Assembly: GCF_018325905.1 (NCBI RefSeq) | Contig: NZ_AP021901.1 | Span: 3,906,001 to 3,970,000 of the forward strand | Origin: Pseudomonas sp. St316 | GTDB taxonomy: Bacteria > Pseudomonadota > Gammaproteobacteria > Pseudomonadales > Pseudomonadaceae | Direction of reading: 5' to 3' | Length of the DNA stretch: 64,000 bases | Shown: positions 49,244 to 57,819 of the stretch, in pieces | Position numbering within the stretch: position 1 is the stretch's first letter | Layout of the letters: each line of letters begins with the position of its first letter | Notes under the pieces: generated by a model | What the model saw: only the letters and a program-made list of their open reading frames with translations | Database searches by the model: none | What the model was told of the DNA's origin: nothing | Made by a program: the position numbers and the translations under genes

Positions 49244-50038
49244 TCAAATGAAGATGCCACGGGTCAAACCGCCGTCGATACCAATGGATTCCCCGGTCAC
49301 GGCACCGGCCTTGGGGGATGCGAGGAAACCGATCAGCCAACCCATTTCGATGGGCGCCAGGGTGCGCCGGATTGGCGTCGCATCGATGTAGCCCTGCTCC
49401 ACCTGCTCGGGCGTCTTGCCCTGCTTGATCCCTTCGCGCTCGTAGAGCTCCTGGATGTGCGGGGTGTCCACGACGCCGGGGTGGATCAGATTGACCGTGA
49501 TGCCGGATGGGCCCAATTGGTCGGAAAGTGTCTTGGTCATGTGGGCGATGGCCAGGTTGCGCATGCCCGAGAGCACCTTGCTGCCACGCCCGGTCAGGCC
49601 GCCAATGTTGATGATGCGACCGAAGCCAACGGCCTTCATGTGCGGAGTCACGGCCTTGGCGCAACGGAAATAGCCGATCACCTTGGTGTTGAGGTCCGAG
49701 AGCAGCTCATCGTCGCCGGCATGCTCGATGTCGTTGCGCACCACACCGGACGGTGCCGCGGCGCCGTTGACCAGGATGTCGATGCGGCCAAAGTGCTTAT
49801 GCACGGCCTCGACCATGTCGGACACCGCCGACATCTGGTTGGTGTCACAGAACAGCGGCAGCACCTCGTTGCCGGTCTGCGCAGTGATTTCCTCGGCGGC
49901 CTGCTGGAGAAACTCCATGCGCCGCGCGCAAATCACTACCTTGCAACCTTCCTGGGACAGAAAACGCGCGACTTCCTTGCCGATGCCCATGCCACCGCCG
50001 GTGACGATTGCCACGCGGCCTTGTAATTCCAGATCCAT
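49244..50038 (-). CDS. SDR-fold protein lacking the Ser-Tyr-Lys catalytic residues
   Basis: 264 residues. The nucleotide-binding part is normal: TGGGMGIG at 13-20, ILVNGAA near 88-94. At the active site Ser is replaced by Gly (IINIGG, 146-147), and the YxxxK pair by S157 and N161 in SGMRNLAIAHMTK; N117 is kept. The C-terminal ITVNLIHPG and TGESIGIDGGL are intact. It may bind NAD(P) without classical reductase chemistry, or use a different mechanism. Thirteen bases upstream of the propeller gene. Confidence 0.83.
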   Translation of the reverse strand: MDLELQGRVAIVTGGGMGIGKEVARFLSQEGCKVVICARRMEFLQQAAEEITAQTGNEVLPLFCDTNQMSAVSDMVEAVHKHFGRIDILVNGAAAPSGVVRNDIEHAGDDELLSDLNTKVIGYFRCAKAVTPHMKAVGFGRIINIGGLTGRGSKVLSGMRNLAIAHMTKTLSDQLGPSGITVNLIHPGVVDTPHIQELYEREGIKQGKTPEQVEQGYIDATPIRRTLAPIEMGWLIGFLASPKAGAVTGESIGIDGGLTRGIFI

Positions 50039-50064
50039 AGCAGTTCCTCTTATGATTGTTCGGC

Positions 50065-51555
50065 TCAGGCGAGATCGACGAAAACACTTTTGGTTTCGGT
50101 GTAGGCATCGATCACGTTCTTACTCATTTCCCGGCCCCAGCCGGATTGCTTGTAGCCACCAAAGGGTGAAGCCGGGTCGACGACGTTCCAGCAGTTGATC
50201 CACACCGAGCCGGCCTTCAACTGGGCGGCCACGCGATGGGCAGAACGCAAGTCGCGGGTCCAGAGCCCTGCGGCCAGGCCATAGGGCGAGTCGTTGGCGC
50301 GCAGCACCAGGTCATCGATTTCGGTCCAGCTCATGACGGTCAACACCGGGCCGAAGATTTCTTCCCGGGCGACACAGGCGCGCTCGGCGCGGTCGAGAAA
50401 TACGCTGGGCCGGATGAAGTGGCCGCGCTCCAGATGGGCCGGTCGGTCACCGCCGCAGATCAGCTCGGCGCCTTCTTCCTGGCCCCGTTGCAGGTAGCTA
50501 CGCACCGTGCCCAGTTGCCGGGCCGAGACCAGCGGGCCCATGCTGCTGGTCGGGTCCAGGCCTGGCCCCAACACATAGGCGGCCGCGTGGCGCTGGAGTT
50601 GTTCAAGCACCTGATCAAGAACGCTGGCGTGCACGTAGAGACGCGATCCGGCGGTGCAGACCTGCCCCTGGTTGTAGAAAATGCCGTCGGCGGCACCTTT
50701 GGCGGCCCGGACGATATCGGCGTCCGGCAGGATGATGTTGGGGGACTTGCCACCCAGCTCCAGGGAGACCTTTTTCATGTTGCCGGTGGCCGCCTGGGCG
50801 ATCAGCCGCCCCACCTGGGTCGAACCGGTGAAGGCGATCTTGTCCACGTCCGGGTGCTGGGCCAGTGGTGCGCCGGTATGCACCCCAAGACCGGTGAGCA
50901 GGTTGACCACACCAGCCGGGAAACCGGCGGCCTCAATCAACTGCACCAGGCGAATCGCAACCAGGGGCGTCTGCTCGGCGGGCTTGAGTACCGCGACGCA
51001 ACCGGTCGCCAGCGCCGGGCCAAGCTTCCACACGCACATGGTCAGCGGGAAGTTCCACGGCACGATCAAGGCACAGACGCCCACCGGCTCGCGCAACGTG
51101 TAGTTGAGCATCGGTGCGCCACTGGAGGGCGACACTGGTAAGGTGCTGCCTTCGATCTTGGTCGGCCAGCCCGCGAAATAACGAATGATATTCGCCGCAC
51201 TGGCCGCTTCCCCCCGAGCCGCAGCGATCGGCTTGCCGTTTTCCAGGGTAATCAGTTGCGCCAGCTCTTCGCGATGCTGGTCGAGCAGTTCCGCCAGGCG
51301 AAACAGCAACAACCCGCGCTGGGCAGGTGACTGCTGCGCCCAGGGCCCGGTGAAGGCCGCGCGGGCGGCAGCGACGGCGGCATCCACATCACGTTCGCCG
51401 CCTTCGGCGACTTCCGCCAGGGTGTGCTCAGTGGCCGGATTTTGCACGGCAAACCGGCGGCCGCTGGCAGCGTCCTGCCAGGTCCCTCCGATAAACAGGC
51501 GTCCGGGCTGCGACAGGAACTTCTCGACGGCAGGTAACAATTGAATCGGGTTCAT
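50065..51555 (-). CDS. Aldehyde dehydrogenase
   Basis: 496 residues from ATG 51555 (AAGGAGCGGAT). Catalytic C300 in GQVCTAGSR, general base E266 in LELGGKS, N168 in PWNFP, K191. NAD-type ALDH of the betaine/phenylacetaldehyde group. It follows the TPP enzyme by ten bases, so it probably oxidises the aldehyde released by that decarboxylase, much as in the mandelate pathway. Confidence 0.9.
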   Translation of the reverse strand: MNPIQLLPAVEKFLSQPGRLFIGGTWQDAASGRRFAVQNPATEHTLAEVAEGGERDVDAAVAAARAAFTGPWAQQSPAQRGLLLFRLAELLDQHREELAQLITLENGKPIAAARGEAASAANIIRYFAGWPTKIEGSTLPVSPSSGAPMLNYTLREPVGVCALIVPWNFPLTMCVWKLGPALATGCVAVLKPAEQTPLVAIRLVQLIEAAGFPAGVVNLLTGLGVHTGAPLAQHPDVDKIAFTGSTQVGRLIAQAATGNMKKVSLELGGKSPNIILPDADIVRAAKGAADGIFYNQGQVCTAGSRLYVHASVLDQVLEQLQRHAAAYVLGPGLDPTSSMGPLVSARQLGTVRSYLQRGQEEGAELICGGDRPAHLERGHFIRPSVFLDRAERACVAREEIFGPVLTVMSWTEIDDLVLRANDSPYGLAAGLWTRDLRSAHRVAAQLKAGSVWINCWNVVDPASPFGGYKQSGWGREMSKNVIDAYTETKSVFVDLA

Positions 51556-51565
51556 ATCCGCTCCT

Positions 51566-53107
51566 TCACAACGCCATTTCAATCAGGCAAGGACCGCCAT
51601 CGGCCTTGGCGTTGGCCAGGGCGCGCTGCAACTCACCATTGGTGTGCACGGTGCTGGCCGGTAAGCCGTAGCCCTTGGCCAAGGCCTTCCAATCGATGCG
51701 CGGACGGTCCAGTACTGTCAGGCTCAGGGCCTCGGGACCCAGCTCGGTCATGCCGAAGCGGCGCAGCTCGTTCTGCAAAATCGCGTAGCGATGGTTGGCC
51801 GCGATCAGGATCACCACCGGCAGTTGCTCACGGGCGATGCTCCACAAGGTCTGGATGGTGTACTGGGCACTGCCGTCCGATTGCAGGCAGAACACGCGGT
51901 TGCCGCGCTCGGCCATGGCGGCGCCAAAGCCCACCGGGATGCCCTGGCCGATGGCCCCACCAGTGTTGGTCAAGACCCGATGCCGTGCGGCATGGGCCGA
52001 AGCGGTGAAGAATGGATAGCCGCACGTCCCGCCTTCCACCGAAACGATGCAGTCGTCCGGCAGCGATGCAGCCAGCACCTGCCCCACGGACTGCGGGGTC
52101 AACGTGGCTTCGCCTGGCGGCAGTTCGATACCGATTGGCGTTGGCACATAAGCCGGCGCCTCGAGCGCATCGGCAAGCGCAGTGAGCGCGCCGGCAACGT
52201 CGTCCCCCACCTCAGCCAGACACAGCAGGCGTTCACGCTCTGCCAGTCGGGAGGCAATGCCTTCGTAGCCGAAGTAGCTGATGGGCTCAGGGACGCCGGC
52301 GCACACCACCGCGTCGTATTGGTCAAGAATTTCGATGGCCACTTCGGGGAAGTACGGCAGGCGATCCAGGTCAGGCAAACCACCGCCGCGATAGCTCAGA
52401 CGTGGAAAGGTTTCGGCGAACAGGCGCACACCTGGCAGTTGTGCCAGGCGCCCCGCCGTTTCGAGTCCGGCGACGGACAAGCCTTGGTCGCCAACGATAA
52501 AAACCAGGCGACGGCCATCACGCAGGGCCTGGGCGACCGCCTCGATCCGGTCACCGGCAAAACGGCGAACCGGGGCCTGCAATGCCGTGAAGGCTTTCTC
52601 GTGCTGCACCGTGTTGGCTTGCAGGTCCATCGGCAGAATCAGACTGGCGATCTGCCCGTTGGCTTGCCAGGCGGCACGCACTGCCTCTTGGAAATCTTCA
52701 CCGATGCCCGACGCCGTGCGCGAGGTGCGCACCCACCCGGAAACGCTGCCGGCCAGTACCTGGATATCACTGGCCAGCGGCGGATCGTAGTTGACGTGCC
52801 AGGACGCGTGATCGCCGATGACGTTAACAATCGGAGTGTTGGCACGACGCGCGTTGTGCAGGTTGGCAATGCCATTGGCAAAGCCTGGTCCCAGGTGAGT
52901 CAGAGTCATCGCCGGCTTGCCAGCAATCCGGCCATAGCCGTCGGCCGCACCGGTGCACACCCCTTCGAACAAGGACAACACCGGCTTGAGGGCTGGCGCA
53001 CTGGCCATGGCTGCCACCAGGGGAATTTCAGTCGTTCCGGGATTGGCGAAGCAGTATTCGATACCGCTCGCCACCGCCGCCTTCACTATCAGTTGCGCAC
53101 CATTCAT
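51566..53107 (-). CDS. Thiamine-diphosphate enzyme, acetolactate synthase / benzoylformate decarboxylase-like
   Basis: 513 residues, the length of MdlC-type decarboxylases. Activating Glu E48 in SLFEGVCTGAADGYGR; TPP-Mg site SDGSAQYTIQ..AANHRYAIL; central domain with FIVGDQGLSVAG. Acts on a 2-oxo acid, either decarboxylating it to an aldehyde or carboligating. The ALDH next to it favours decarboxylation. First gene of the nine-gene operon, divergent from an IclR regulator. Confidence 0.85.
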   Translation of the reverse strand: MNGAQLIVKAAVASGIEYCFANPGTTEIPLVAAMASAPALKPVLSLFEGVCTGAADGYGRIAGKPAMTLTHLGPGFANGIANLHNARRANTPIVNVIGDHASWHVNYDPPLASDIQVLAGSVSGWVRTSRTASGIGEDFQEAVRAAWQANGQIASLILPMDLQANTVQHEKAFTALQAPVRRFAGDRIEAVAQALRDGRRLVFIVGDQGLSVAGLETAGRLAQLPGVRLFAETFPRLSYRGGGLPDLDRLPYFPEVAIEILDQYDAVVCAGVPEPISYFGYEGIASRLAERERLLCLAEVGDDVAGALTALADALEAPAYVPTPIGIELPPGEATLTPQSVGQVLAASLPDDCIVSVEGGTCGYPFFTASAHAARHRVLTNTGGAIGQGIPVGFGAAMAERGNRVFCLQSDGSAQYTIQTLWSIAREQLPVVILIAANHRYAILQNELRRFGMTELGPEALSLTVLDRPRIDWKALAKGYGLPASTVHTNGELQRALANAKADGGPCLIEMAL

Positions 53108-53151
53108 TTCCAGCCCTCTTGATCGAGCGTTTGCAGTGGCTGAGATTTATC

Positions 53152-53193
53152 ACACACAAAAATCCTCTACTCAAGTGTTTTTTACACACAAAA
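53152..53193. promoter_or_regulatory. Direct repeats in the AT-rich control region of the cluster
   Basis: ACACACAAAA occurs at 53152-53161 and again at 53184-53193, 32 bases apart (about three helix turns), each followed by a CTC..AG stretch. The 275-base gap 53108-53382 between the TPP enzyme and the IclR gene is much more AT-rich than its surroundings. Candidate IclR or AraC binding sites. Confidence 0.35.
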
Positions 53194-53382
53194 GCTCTTA
53201 TTTTGAGATTTATGCAAAATTATAAAGAGAATATAGCCATCTTCGTGTTTGTTTTTCTCAGGCACTGACGTATCGTGGCAACGCCTCGTTCGCCGAGCGA
53301 GCGGGCTTTTCATCATCGGCGCACCTACCTATAGTGCTCACCCAACGACCACCTATGCGCCATTCCCCCCTTTAGGAGCGAA

Positions 53383-54117
53383 ATGAGCAGTCTGAGCAAA
53401 ATGCTGAGTGTGCTGGACCTGTTCGGCCCGGAAACGCTGAAGATCGACCCCGACACCGTCGCCGAGCGCATGGGCTTGTCACGGGCGACTGTGTACCGCT
53501 ACGTCAAGGATTTGTGTGATGCAGGCCTGCTGGTCCGGGTGGATGCCGGCAGCTACGGACTGGGGCCCCGCATCATCGAGCTTGACTGGATGATGCGCCA
53601 ATACGACCCGATCCTCGTGGCGGGTCGCGAGTTGATGCACCATCTGTCCGAAGCCACTGGCCTGGCGGTGTTCGCCAGCGTTTTCTATGACGGCCATATC
53701 ATCAACACCTACATCGCCGAACCCAATGACACCTACCAGTTCGCATTCGGGCGCGGCCAGCCGCTGCCGTTTTTTCGCGGTGCGCAATCCAAGGTGCTGA
53801 TCGCCTTCCAAAAGGGACGGCGCCTGCAACGCCTGTTCGAAGAACACTTGGCCAACGATCCTGACAATACCTACGACTGGGCAAGCTTCTCCAAAGCGGC
53901 GAAAAAGATCCGCAAGGACGGCTATTGCCTGACCCACGATGAACTCAACCAGGGGCTCACCGGTATTGCCGCGCCGATCATCAACCCTGAGCTCGACGAG
54001 GTGGTGGGCAGCCTTTCAGCCGTCGGCAGCACCGACAGCTTCAAACTGCTGCGCCAGGAAACCGTGATTGAAATGGTGATGGACACCACCCGGCGGATTG
54101 CCGAGCGGATGCGCTGA
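53383..54117 (+). CDS. IclR-family regulator of the putative aromatic cluster
   Basis: 244 residues; ATG 53383 after AGGAGCGAA. Winged helix at about 5-65 (KMLSVLDLFGPETLKIDPDTVAERMGLSRATVYRYVKDLCDAGLL), then the effector domain (LMHHLSEATGLAVFASVFYDG, DGYCLTHDELNQGLTGIAAPI). Divergent from the TPP-enzyme gene, so it most likely controls the operon from the AT-rich gap. IclR proteins commonly respond to aromatic or keto-acid intermediates. Confidence 0.87.
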   Translation: MSSLSKMLSVLDLFGPETLKIDPDTVAERMGLSRATVYRYVKDLCDAGLLVRVDAGSYGLGPRIIELDWMMRQYDPILVAGRELMHHLSEATGLAVFASVFYDGHIINTYIAEPNDTYQFAFGRGQPLPFFRGAQSKVLIAFQKGRRLQRLFEEHLANDPDNTYDWASFSKAAKKIRKDGYCLTHDELNQGLTGIAAPIINPELDEVVGSLSAVGSTDSFKLLRQETVIEMVMDTTRRIAERMR

Positions 54118-54130
54118 ACCTGTGAGAGGC

Positions 54131-54170
54131 ACTGTAGGAGCTGCCGAGCGAAGCGGCGGCACTCCCTCGC
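54131..54170. repeat. Short relative of the dispersed repeat
   Basis: CTGTAGGAGCTGCCGAGCGA and the following AGCGGCGGC resemble the left end of the repeats at 2344 and 43755, but the rest is missing. Lies just after the IclR gene. Confidence 0.4.
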
Positions 54171-54186
54171 AACAAGGTTTACTGCC

Positions 54187-54305
54187 TCAGAACGGCACGG
54201 CCACCGTCACCTGGCTATATACGTTGCTGCCATTGCCCGTCACCGTTGTTGCATCCCGATCCGGCTTGTAGAGGCCTCAGCGGGGTGATGATCAAATGCT
54301 CGTTG
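54187..54305 (-). pseudogene. Decayed duplicate of the 3' end of the porin gene at 56409
   Basis: Minus strand from NEHLIITP to the terminal VTVAVPF and stop matches the last ~130 bases of the porin gene almost base for base (both begin TCAGAACGGCACGGCCACCG in plus-strand view). A two-base loss in the CTGATAGGCC region and a gap around the NQVMG codons break the frame. It forms a direct repeat with 56409-56540 around the protease gene. Confidence 0.8.
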
Positions 54306-54327
54306 CGCGGCAACCCCCAAAGCACGC

Positions 54328-56226
54328 TCAAATCGTGCCCACAATCAAGATGAAAGTCGCCGCCCTGCCGTTGGCGCTCGCGGTGACCTTCACCAAACCA
54401 CGTTTGTTGCCGGCGATCAGCTTCGGTGACACGGCGTCACCATTACTGTTGGTCATCACCGTCGGTGCCTGATCGGCTCCGACGAATCGGCTCCCGGTCC
54501 CACCATCATCGGTGATCGTGTAGGTGACCCAGGCATCCTCTACCGGATCCCGGTCCTGATTCCATGTCCGTACCGTGAGCGGATCGGAAAATTCGGTATC
54601 CTCTGGCGCAATCTGTCCCTGTCCATCTATCACAGTCAGTTGCTCCACATCATCCGTCGGATCCCCCTCCTGCGACACCACCCTCAAGTGGAACGTGGCC
54701 GTCCTCCCGTTTGAGGTGGCGGTCACCTGCAACGTGCCCACCCTGGAACCGGCGACCAGCGGCGGCGACGTCGCATCACCCTGGGCGTTCGTCTGCACGA
54801 TTGGCGTCTGGTCGCCCCCCTCGAACCGTGTCCCTGTCCCACCCTCATCAGTGACCGCAAAGGCCACATCCGCCCCCCTAACAGGGGCGTCCAACGGGTC
54901 TTTCGCCCGCGCGGTCAATGGATTCGGGAACTGGCTGTCCATCGGGGCGGCCTGAAGATTCCCCGTCTGAGCCTGTAGCGACTGAACCTCGCCTGGGTCC
55001 AGCGACATCACGATCAGGGTGAGATGGGTTCCTCCGCGGATTTGTCCTGTGTCGGGCAGTAGCCGCACCCGGCCATCGGCGATTTGGCCGTCTGGGGCGG
55101 TGTCATCCACACGGAGCGTCACCGACTGTGCCTGGGTCCAGTTTGCTGGACTTGGCAGGGTACATGACGCGGCGTTGCCGTCCGCGGCAATCCACTTGGT
55201 GGTTCCGCTCTGGCAGGACACGTCGACGACCGCGGTGTGTGCGGGGGCCTGGTAATACAGCTGCTCACCGGACGCCCCTCCCACCGCGGATTCTCCATCC
55301 ACTTGCGTCACGCGTACCGGCACCTGCACTGCGACGGCTCCCGGCTTGGCCACCGGCACGATCGGCTGTTCCACCAGGATGCTGCCCTCTGGCAACCTGC
55401 CATCGAAATACCGTGCAATGTCCGGCCAGATTTCAGCCATCTGCGTGCCAGCGTTGGCTACGGCGCTACCACCGCTGTGCAGAGCGATTGCTGTATCGGT
55501 TGATGCGTCGATCACTGGCGACCCGGAACTGCCGGGCTCGGTATCGCAATTATACTTCGCCCAAGCGTAACGGCCGTTGTCACCCACATCGATCACCCGG
55601 CAAGGAAGGCCATCGTCGTGATTGCGCGAGATTCGCTTCGGTAAAGCCCTGGGATGCCCAGCGAGGTAGACGCTGGCACCGATCTGCGGGACCTGGGTGT
55701 TCAGGCCCAAATAACCGAAGGAAATCAGTGCACCGCTGTTGACGATATCCTCGTCGAGGGCAAGCAGCGCAAAATCCTTATCCCGATCATAGGCCACGAT
55801 CCGCTCGACGGGCACCTGAACCACATCCTCCGTACTGCTCGAAGGGCAGGATGTTTCTTCATAATTGAAGCTCACCACCATTCGGGTCGGGTCGCCCGCG
55901 TCCTGATCAACGACATGCCAGTTGGTAAGCACAAGGCTTCCAGGCCCCACCCGCCACACAGTCCCATAGCCTGTAGAGGTACGGATCCTGCCCACCGCAC
56001 GTGAGCGCTGGTACTTTGCCGGATCCGACACTTGTACGCACCGAGCCTTCTCAAGCTGACTCTCGCCGATGATTTCACCCGGAGTAACCGGTGTGGGAGG
56101 CATTGGCTGCATGCCAGCGACCGCCAGCCCAGCGCCCGATATCATCCCAACAGCGGCCAGCATCAACCCACACATAGCCCACCGCATGGCCAGCGGCGCA
56201 GACATTTTTTTTGGCAGGGTCAGCAT
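54328..56226 (-). CDS. Secreted trypsin-like serine protease with two Ig-like (invasin-type) repeats
   Basis: 632 residues. Signal peptide within the first 38 residues (MCGLMLAAVGMISGAGLAVAG). Protease domain at about 60-270 with triad H104 (TNWHVVD), D151 (DKDFALLAL) and S234 (EPGSSGSP). A middle beta-rich region, then two Big_1-like repeats at 433-516 and 546-629, identical at 42 of 80 aligned positions (GGTG.RF.G.DQ.P pattern). The protein ends with the second repeat. Location periplasmic or extracellular. It sits alone between a porin and the remnant of that porin. Substrate unknown. Confidence 0.85.
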   Translation of the reverse strand: MLTLPKKMSAPLAMRWAMCGLMLAAVGMISGAGLAVAGMQPMPPTPVTPGEIIGESQLEKARCVQVSDPAKYQRSRAVGRIRTSTGYGTVWRVGPGSLVLTNWHVVDQDAGDPTRMVVSFNYEETSCPSSSTEDVVQVPVERIVAYDRDKDFALLALDEDIVNSGALISFGYLGLNTQVPQIGASVYLAGHPRALPKRISRNHDDGLPCRVIDVGDNGRYAWAKYNCDTEPGSSGSPVIDASTDTAIALHSGGSAVANAGTQMAEIWPDIARYFDGRLPEGSILVEQPIVPVAKPGAVAVQVPVRVTQVDGESAVGGASGEQLYYQAPAHTAVVDVSCQSGTTKWIAADGNAASCTLPSPANWTQAQSVTLRVDDTAPDGQIADGRVRLLPDTGQIRGGTHLTLIVMSLDPGEVQSLQAQTGNLQAAPMDSQFPNPLTARAKDPLDAPVRGADVAFAVTDEGGTGTRFEGGDQTPIVQTNAQGDATSPPLVAGSRVGTLQVTATSNGRTATFHLRVVSQEGDPTDDVEQLTVIDGQGQIAPEDTEFSDPLTVRTWNQDRDPVEDAWVTYTITDDGGTGSRFVGADQAPTVMTNSNGDAVSPKLIAGNKRGLVKVTASANGRAATFILIVGTI

Positions 56227-56357
56227 GGCAGGTATTCCGGTCGCACAGGGGATGATGGAGCGATTTATGAGGTGGAACGAGTTCGCTGCCTACTGTCAGA
56301 GTTGACAGGTTTGAGCAAGTTGCAGACGGATGGTCGGGGCTGGCTGGACATTACCCG

Positions 56358-56385
56358 GTGGCGAGGGCGAAAGCTTGCTCGCCAC
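56358..56385. repeat. REP hairpin between protease and porin genes
   Basis: GTGGCGAG at 56358-56365 and CTCGCCAC at 56378-56385 form a perfect eight-base stem. It may terminate the porin transcript before the protease gene. Confidence 0.65.
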
Positions 56386-56408
56386 AGGTTTAACGCCCCC
56401 CGCCCGCT

Positions 56409-57734
56409 TCAGAACGGCACGGCCACCGTCACCTGGCTATACACGTTGGTGCCATTGCCCATTACTTGATTGCCCCCCGTCGTTGCATCCCGGTCCGGCT
56501 TGTAGAGGCCTATCAGCGGGGTAATGATCAAATGCTCGTTGACGGCCCACTCGGCATACACATCCAGCTCGCGGGCATCCAGGTTCAGGGTGTTGTCTTT
56601 ACGCACGGTGCTGTAATCGAAGTACAACGCACCGAGGGTCAGGTTCTCCAACGGCGTGGCTTTCAGGCCGACATGATGAATGCCCGTGTTGCTGTTGAAA
56701 GGCCCGGCATAATTGCCCGCGACCTCGCCCTGGAACCAAGTGCCATAACCCGTGCTCTGCCCGGTGAACAGCGAGTCCCACTTCTGGGAGTAACGGGTGT
56801 AGCGGTAGGTCAGCTTCGGGGTCCAGGCGAGATCGGCAAAGGTGTAGCCGGCCTCGGCGTACCAGGCGTTCTGCGGGCCGGCGTCCTTGTCCTGCCAGGC
56901 GTATTCGAATGCCAGGCTGGCGTTCTCGATGCCCGCGTCACCTTCACCACGAATGCTGTAGACGTCCATGCCCTTGCGTTGCTTCTGGAAATCGCTGGCC
57001 CACTGCTTGTTCACGTCGATGCCATGTATCCAGGTCATCCCCAACGTGCCCGCTTTGGTGCTGTAGTCCAGCGTGCCGGCGGCCAGTTCGGTTTCGGCCT
57101 GGGCGCGGTTATCGGACTTGAGCCACACCACACTGCCATGCAGCCCGTCCTGCCCACCCAGACGTAAAACGGCGGTTTGATCGAACGCGTGCCGGGCAGC
57201 CAGGTAATAGGCGCCACCGCGATTCAAGCGACCATCGGCAGGCCCTTTGCCCAGGTTCAGCCCATCATCGTTGATCAAGAATCCCCTGCCCAGCTTGACC
57301 ACCTGGCGGCCGCCGGAGACATCGACACCGTCCTGCCCCAACACGAGAAACAGATCGGCGGAACGCCAACCCAGGTAAGCGTCTTCAATTTTCGTCGTGC
57401 GCTCGCTGCCCAGCGTATTGCCGGCCGCGTCGCCGTCACCCCAGGTGGCGGAGCTGACCAGGCTGAACGCCCCATAGGCGGTGCCATGGCCAGTCAGGCC
57501 CTGGTCGCCGCTGACGCCATACTTGATGAAACCTTCGCGCCAGGTTGAACCACCTGGCCTGCCGTCGTAGTTCTTGCGACTGTTGAAATGACCGAACACG
57601 GCCAGCATGTCGGCGTTGAGGTGAGTGTCGTCATCGGCATACAACTCATAGGCCTGAACCTGACTCGCAGCGCAGAGCGCCAGCGTACAGGCAAGGCCAC
57701 TGCCGAAAAATCCCATACACGATAGATTTCGCAT
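56409..57734 (-). CDS. Outer-membrane porin
   Basis: 441 residues from ATG 57734 (AAAAGGAGCTCC). Signal peptide ending QVQA at residue 28; beta-barrel pattern with many aromatic girdle residues, terminal Phe (VTVAVPF). It is not a clear OprD or LamB; alginate-export-like porins are the nearest in style. It follows the aminotransferase gene by 85 bases in the same direction, so it may serve the amine/amino-acid substrate of that cluster. Its 3' end is duplicated at 54187-54305. Confidence 0.8.
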   Translation of the reverse strand: MRNLSCMGFFGSGLACTLALCAASQVQAYELYADDDTHLNADMLAVFGHFNSRKNYDGRPGGSTWREGFIKYGVSGDQGLTGHGTAYGAFSLVSSATWGDGDAAGNTLGSERTTKIEDAYLGWRSADLFLVLGQDGVDVSGGRQVVKLGRGFLINDDGLNLGKGPADGRLNRGGAYYLAARHAFDQTAVLRLGGQDGLHGSVVWLKSDNRAQAETELAAGTLDYSTKAGTLGMTWIHGIDVNKQWASDFQKQRKGMDVYSIRGEGDAGIENASLAFEYAWQDKDAGPQNAWYAEAGYTFADLAWTPKLTYRYTRYSQKWDSLFTGQSTGYGTWFQGEVAGNYAGPFNSNTGIHHVGLKATPLENLTLGALYFDYSTVRKDNTLNLDARELDVYAEWAVNEHLIITPLIGLYKPDRDATTGGNQVMGNGTNVYSQVTVAVPF

Positions 57735-57819
57735 GGCTGGAGCTCCTTTTTGTGGTGCGCCCTTATAGGCTGTTTTTATATTCAGGAGCCGGCACCACAA
57801 GCGGCACCGGCTGGCCGGG

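Noticed and set aside
54187..56408. Insertion sequence or transposon around the protease gene
   Set aside because: No transposase and no terminal inverted repeats; the flanking direct repeat is porin coding sequence.
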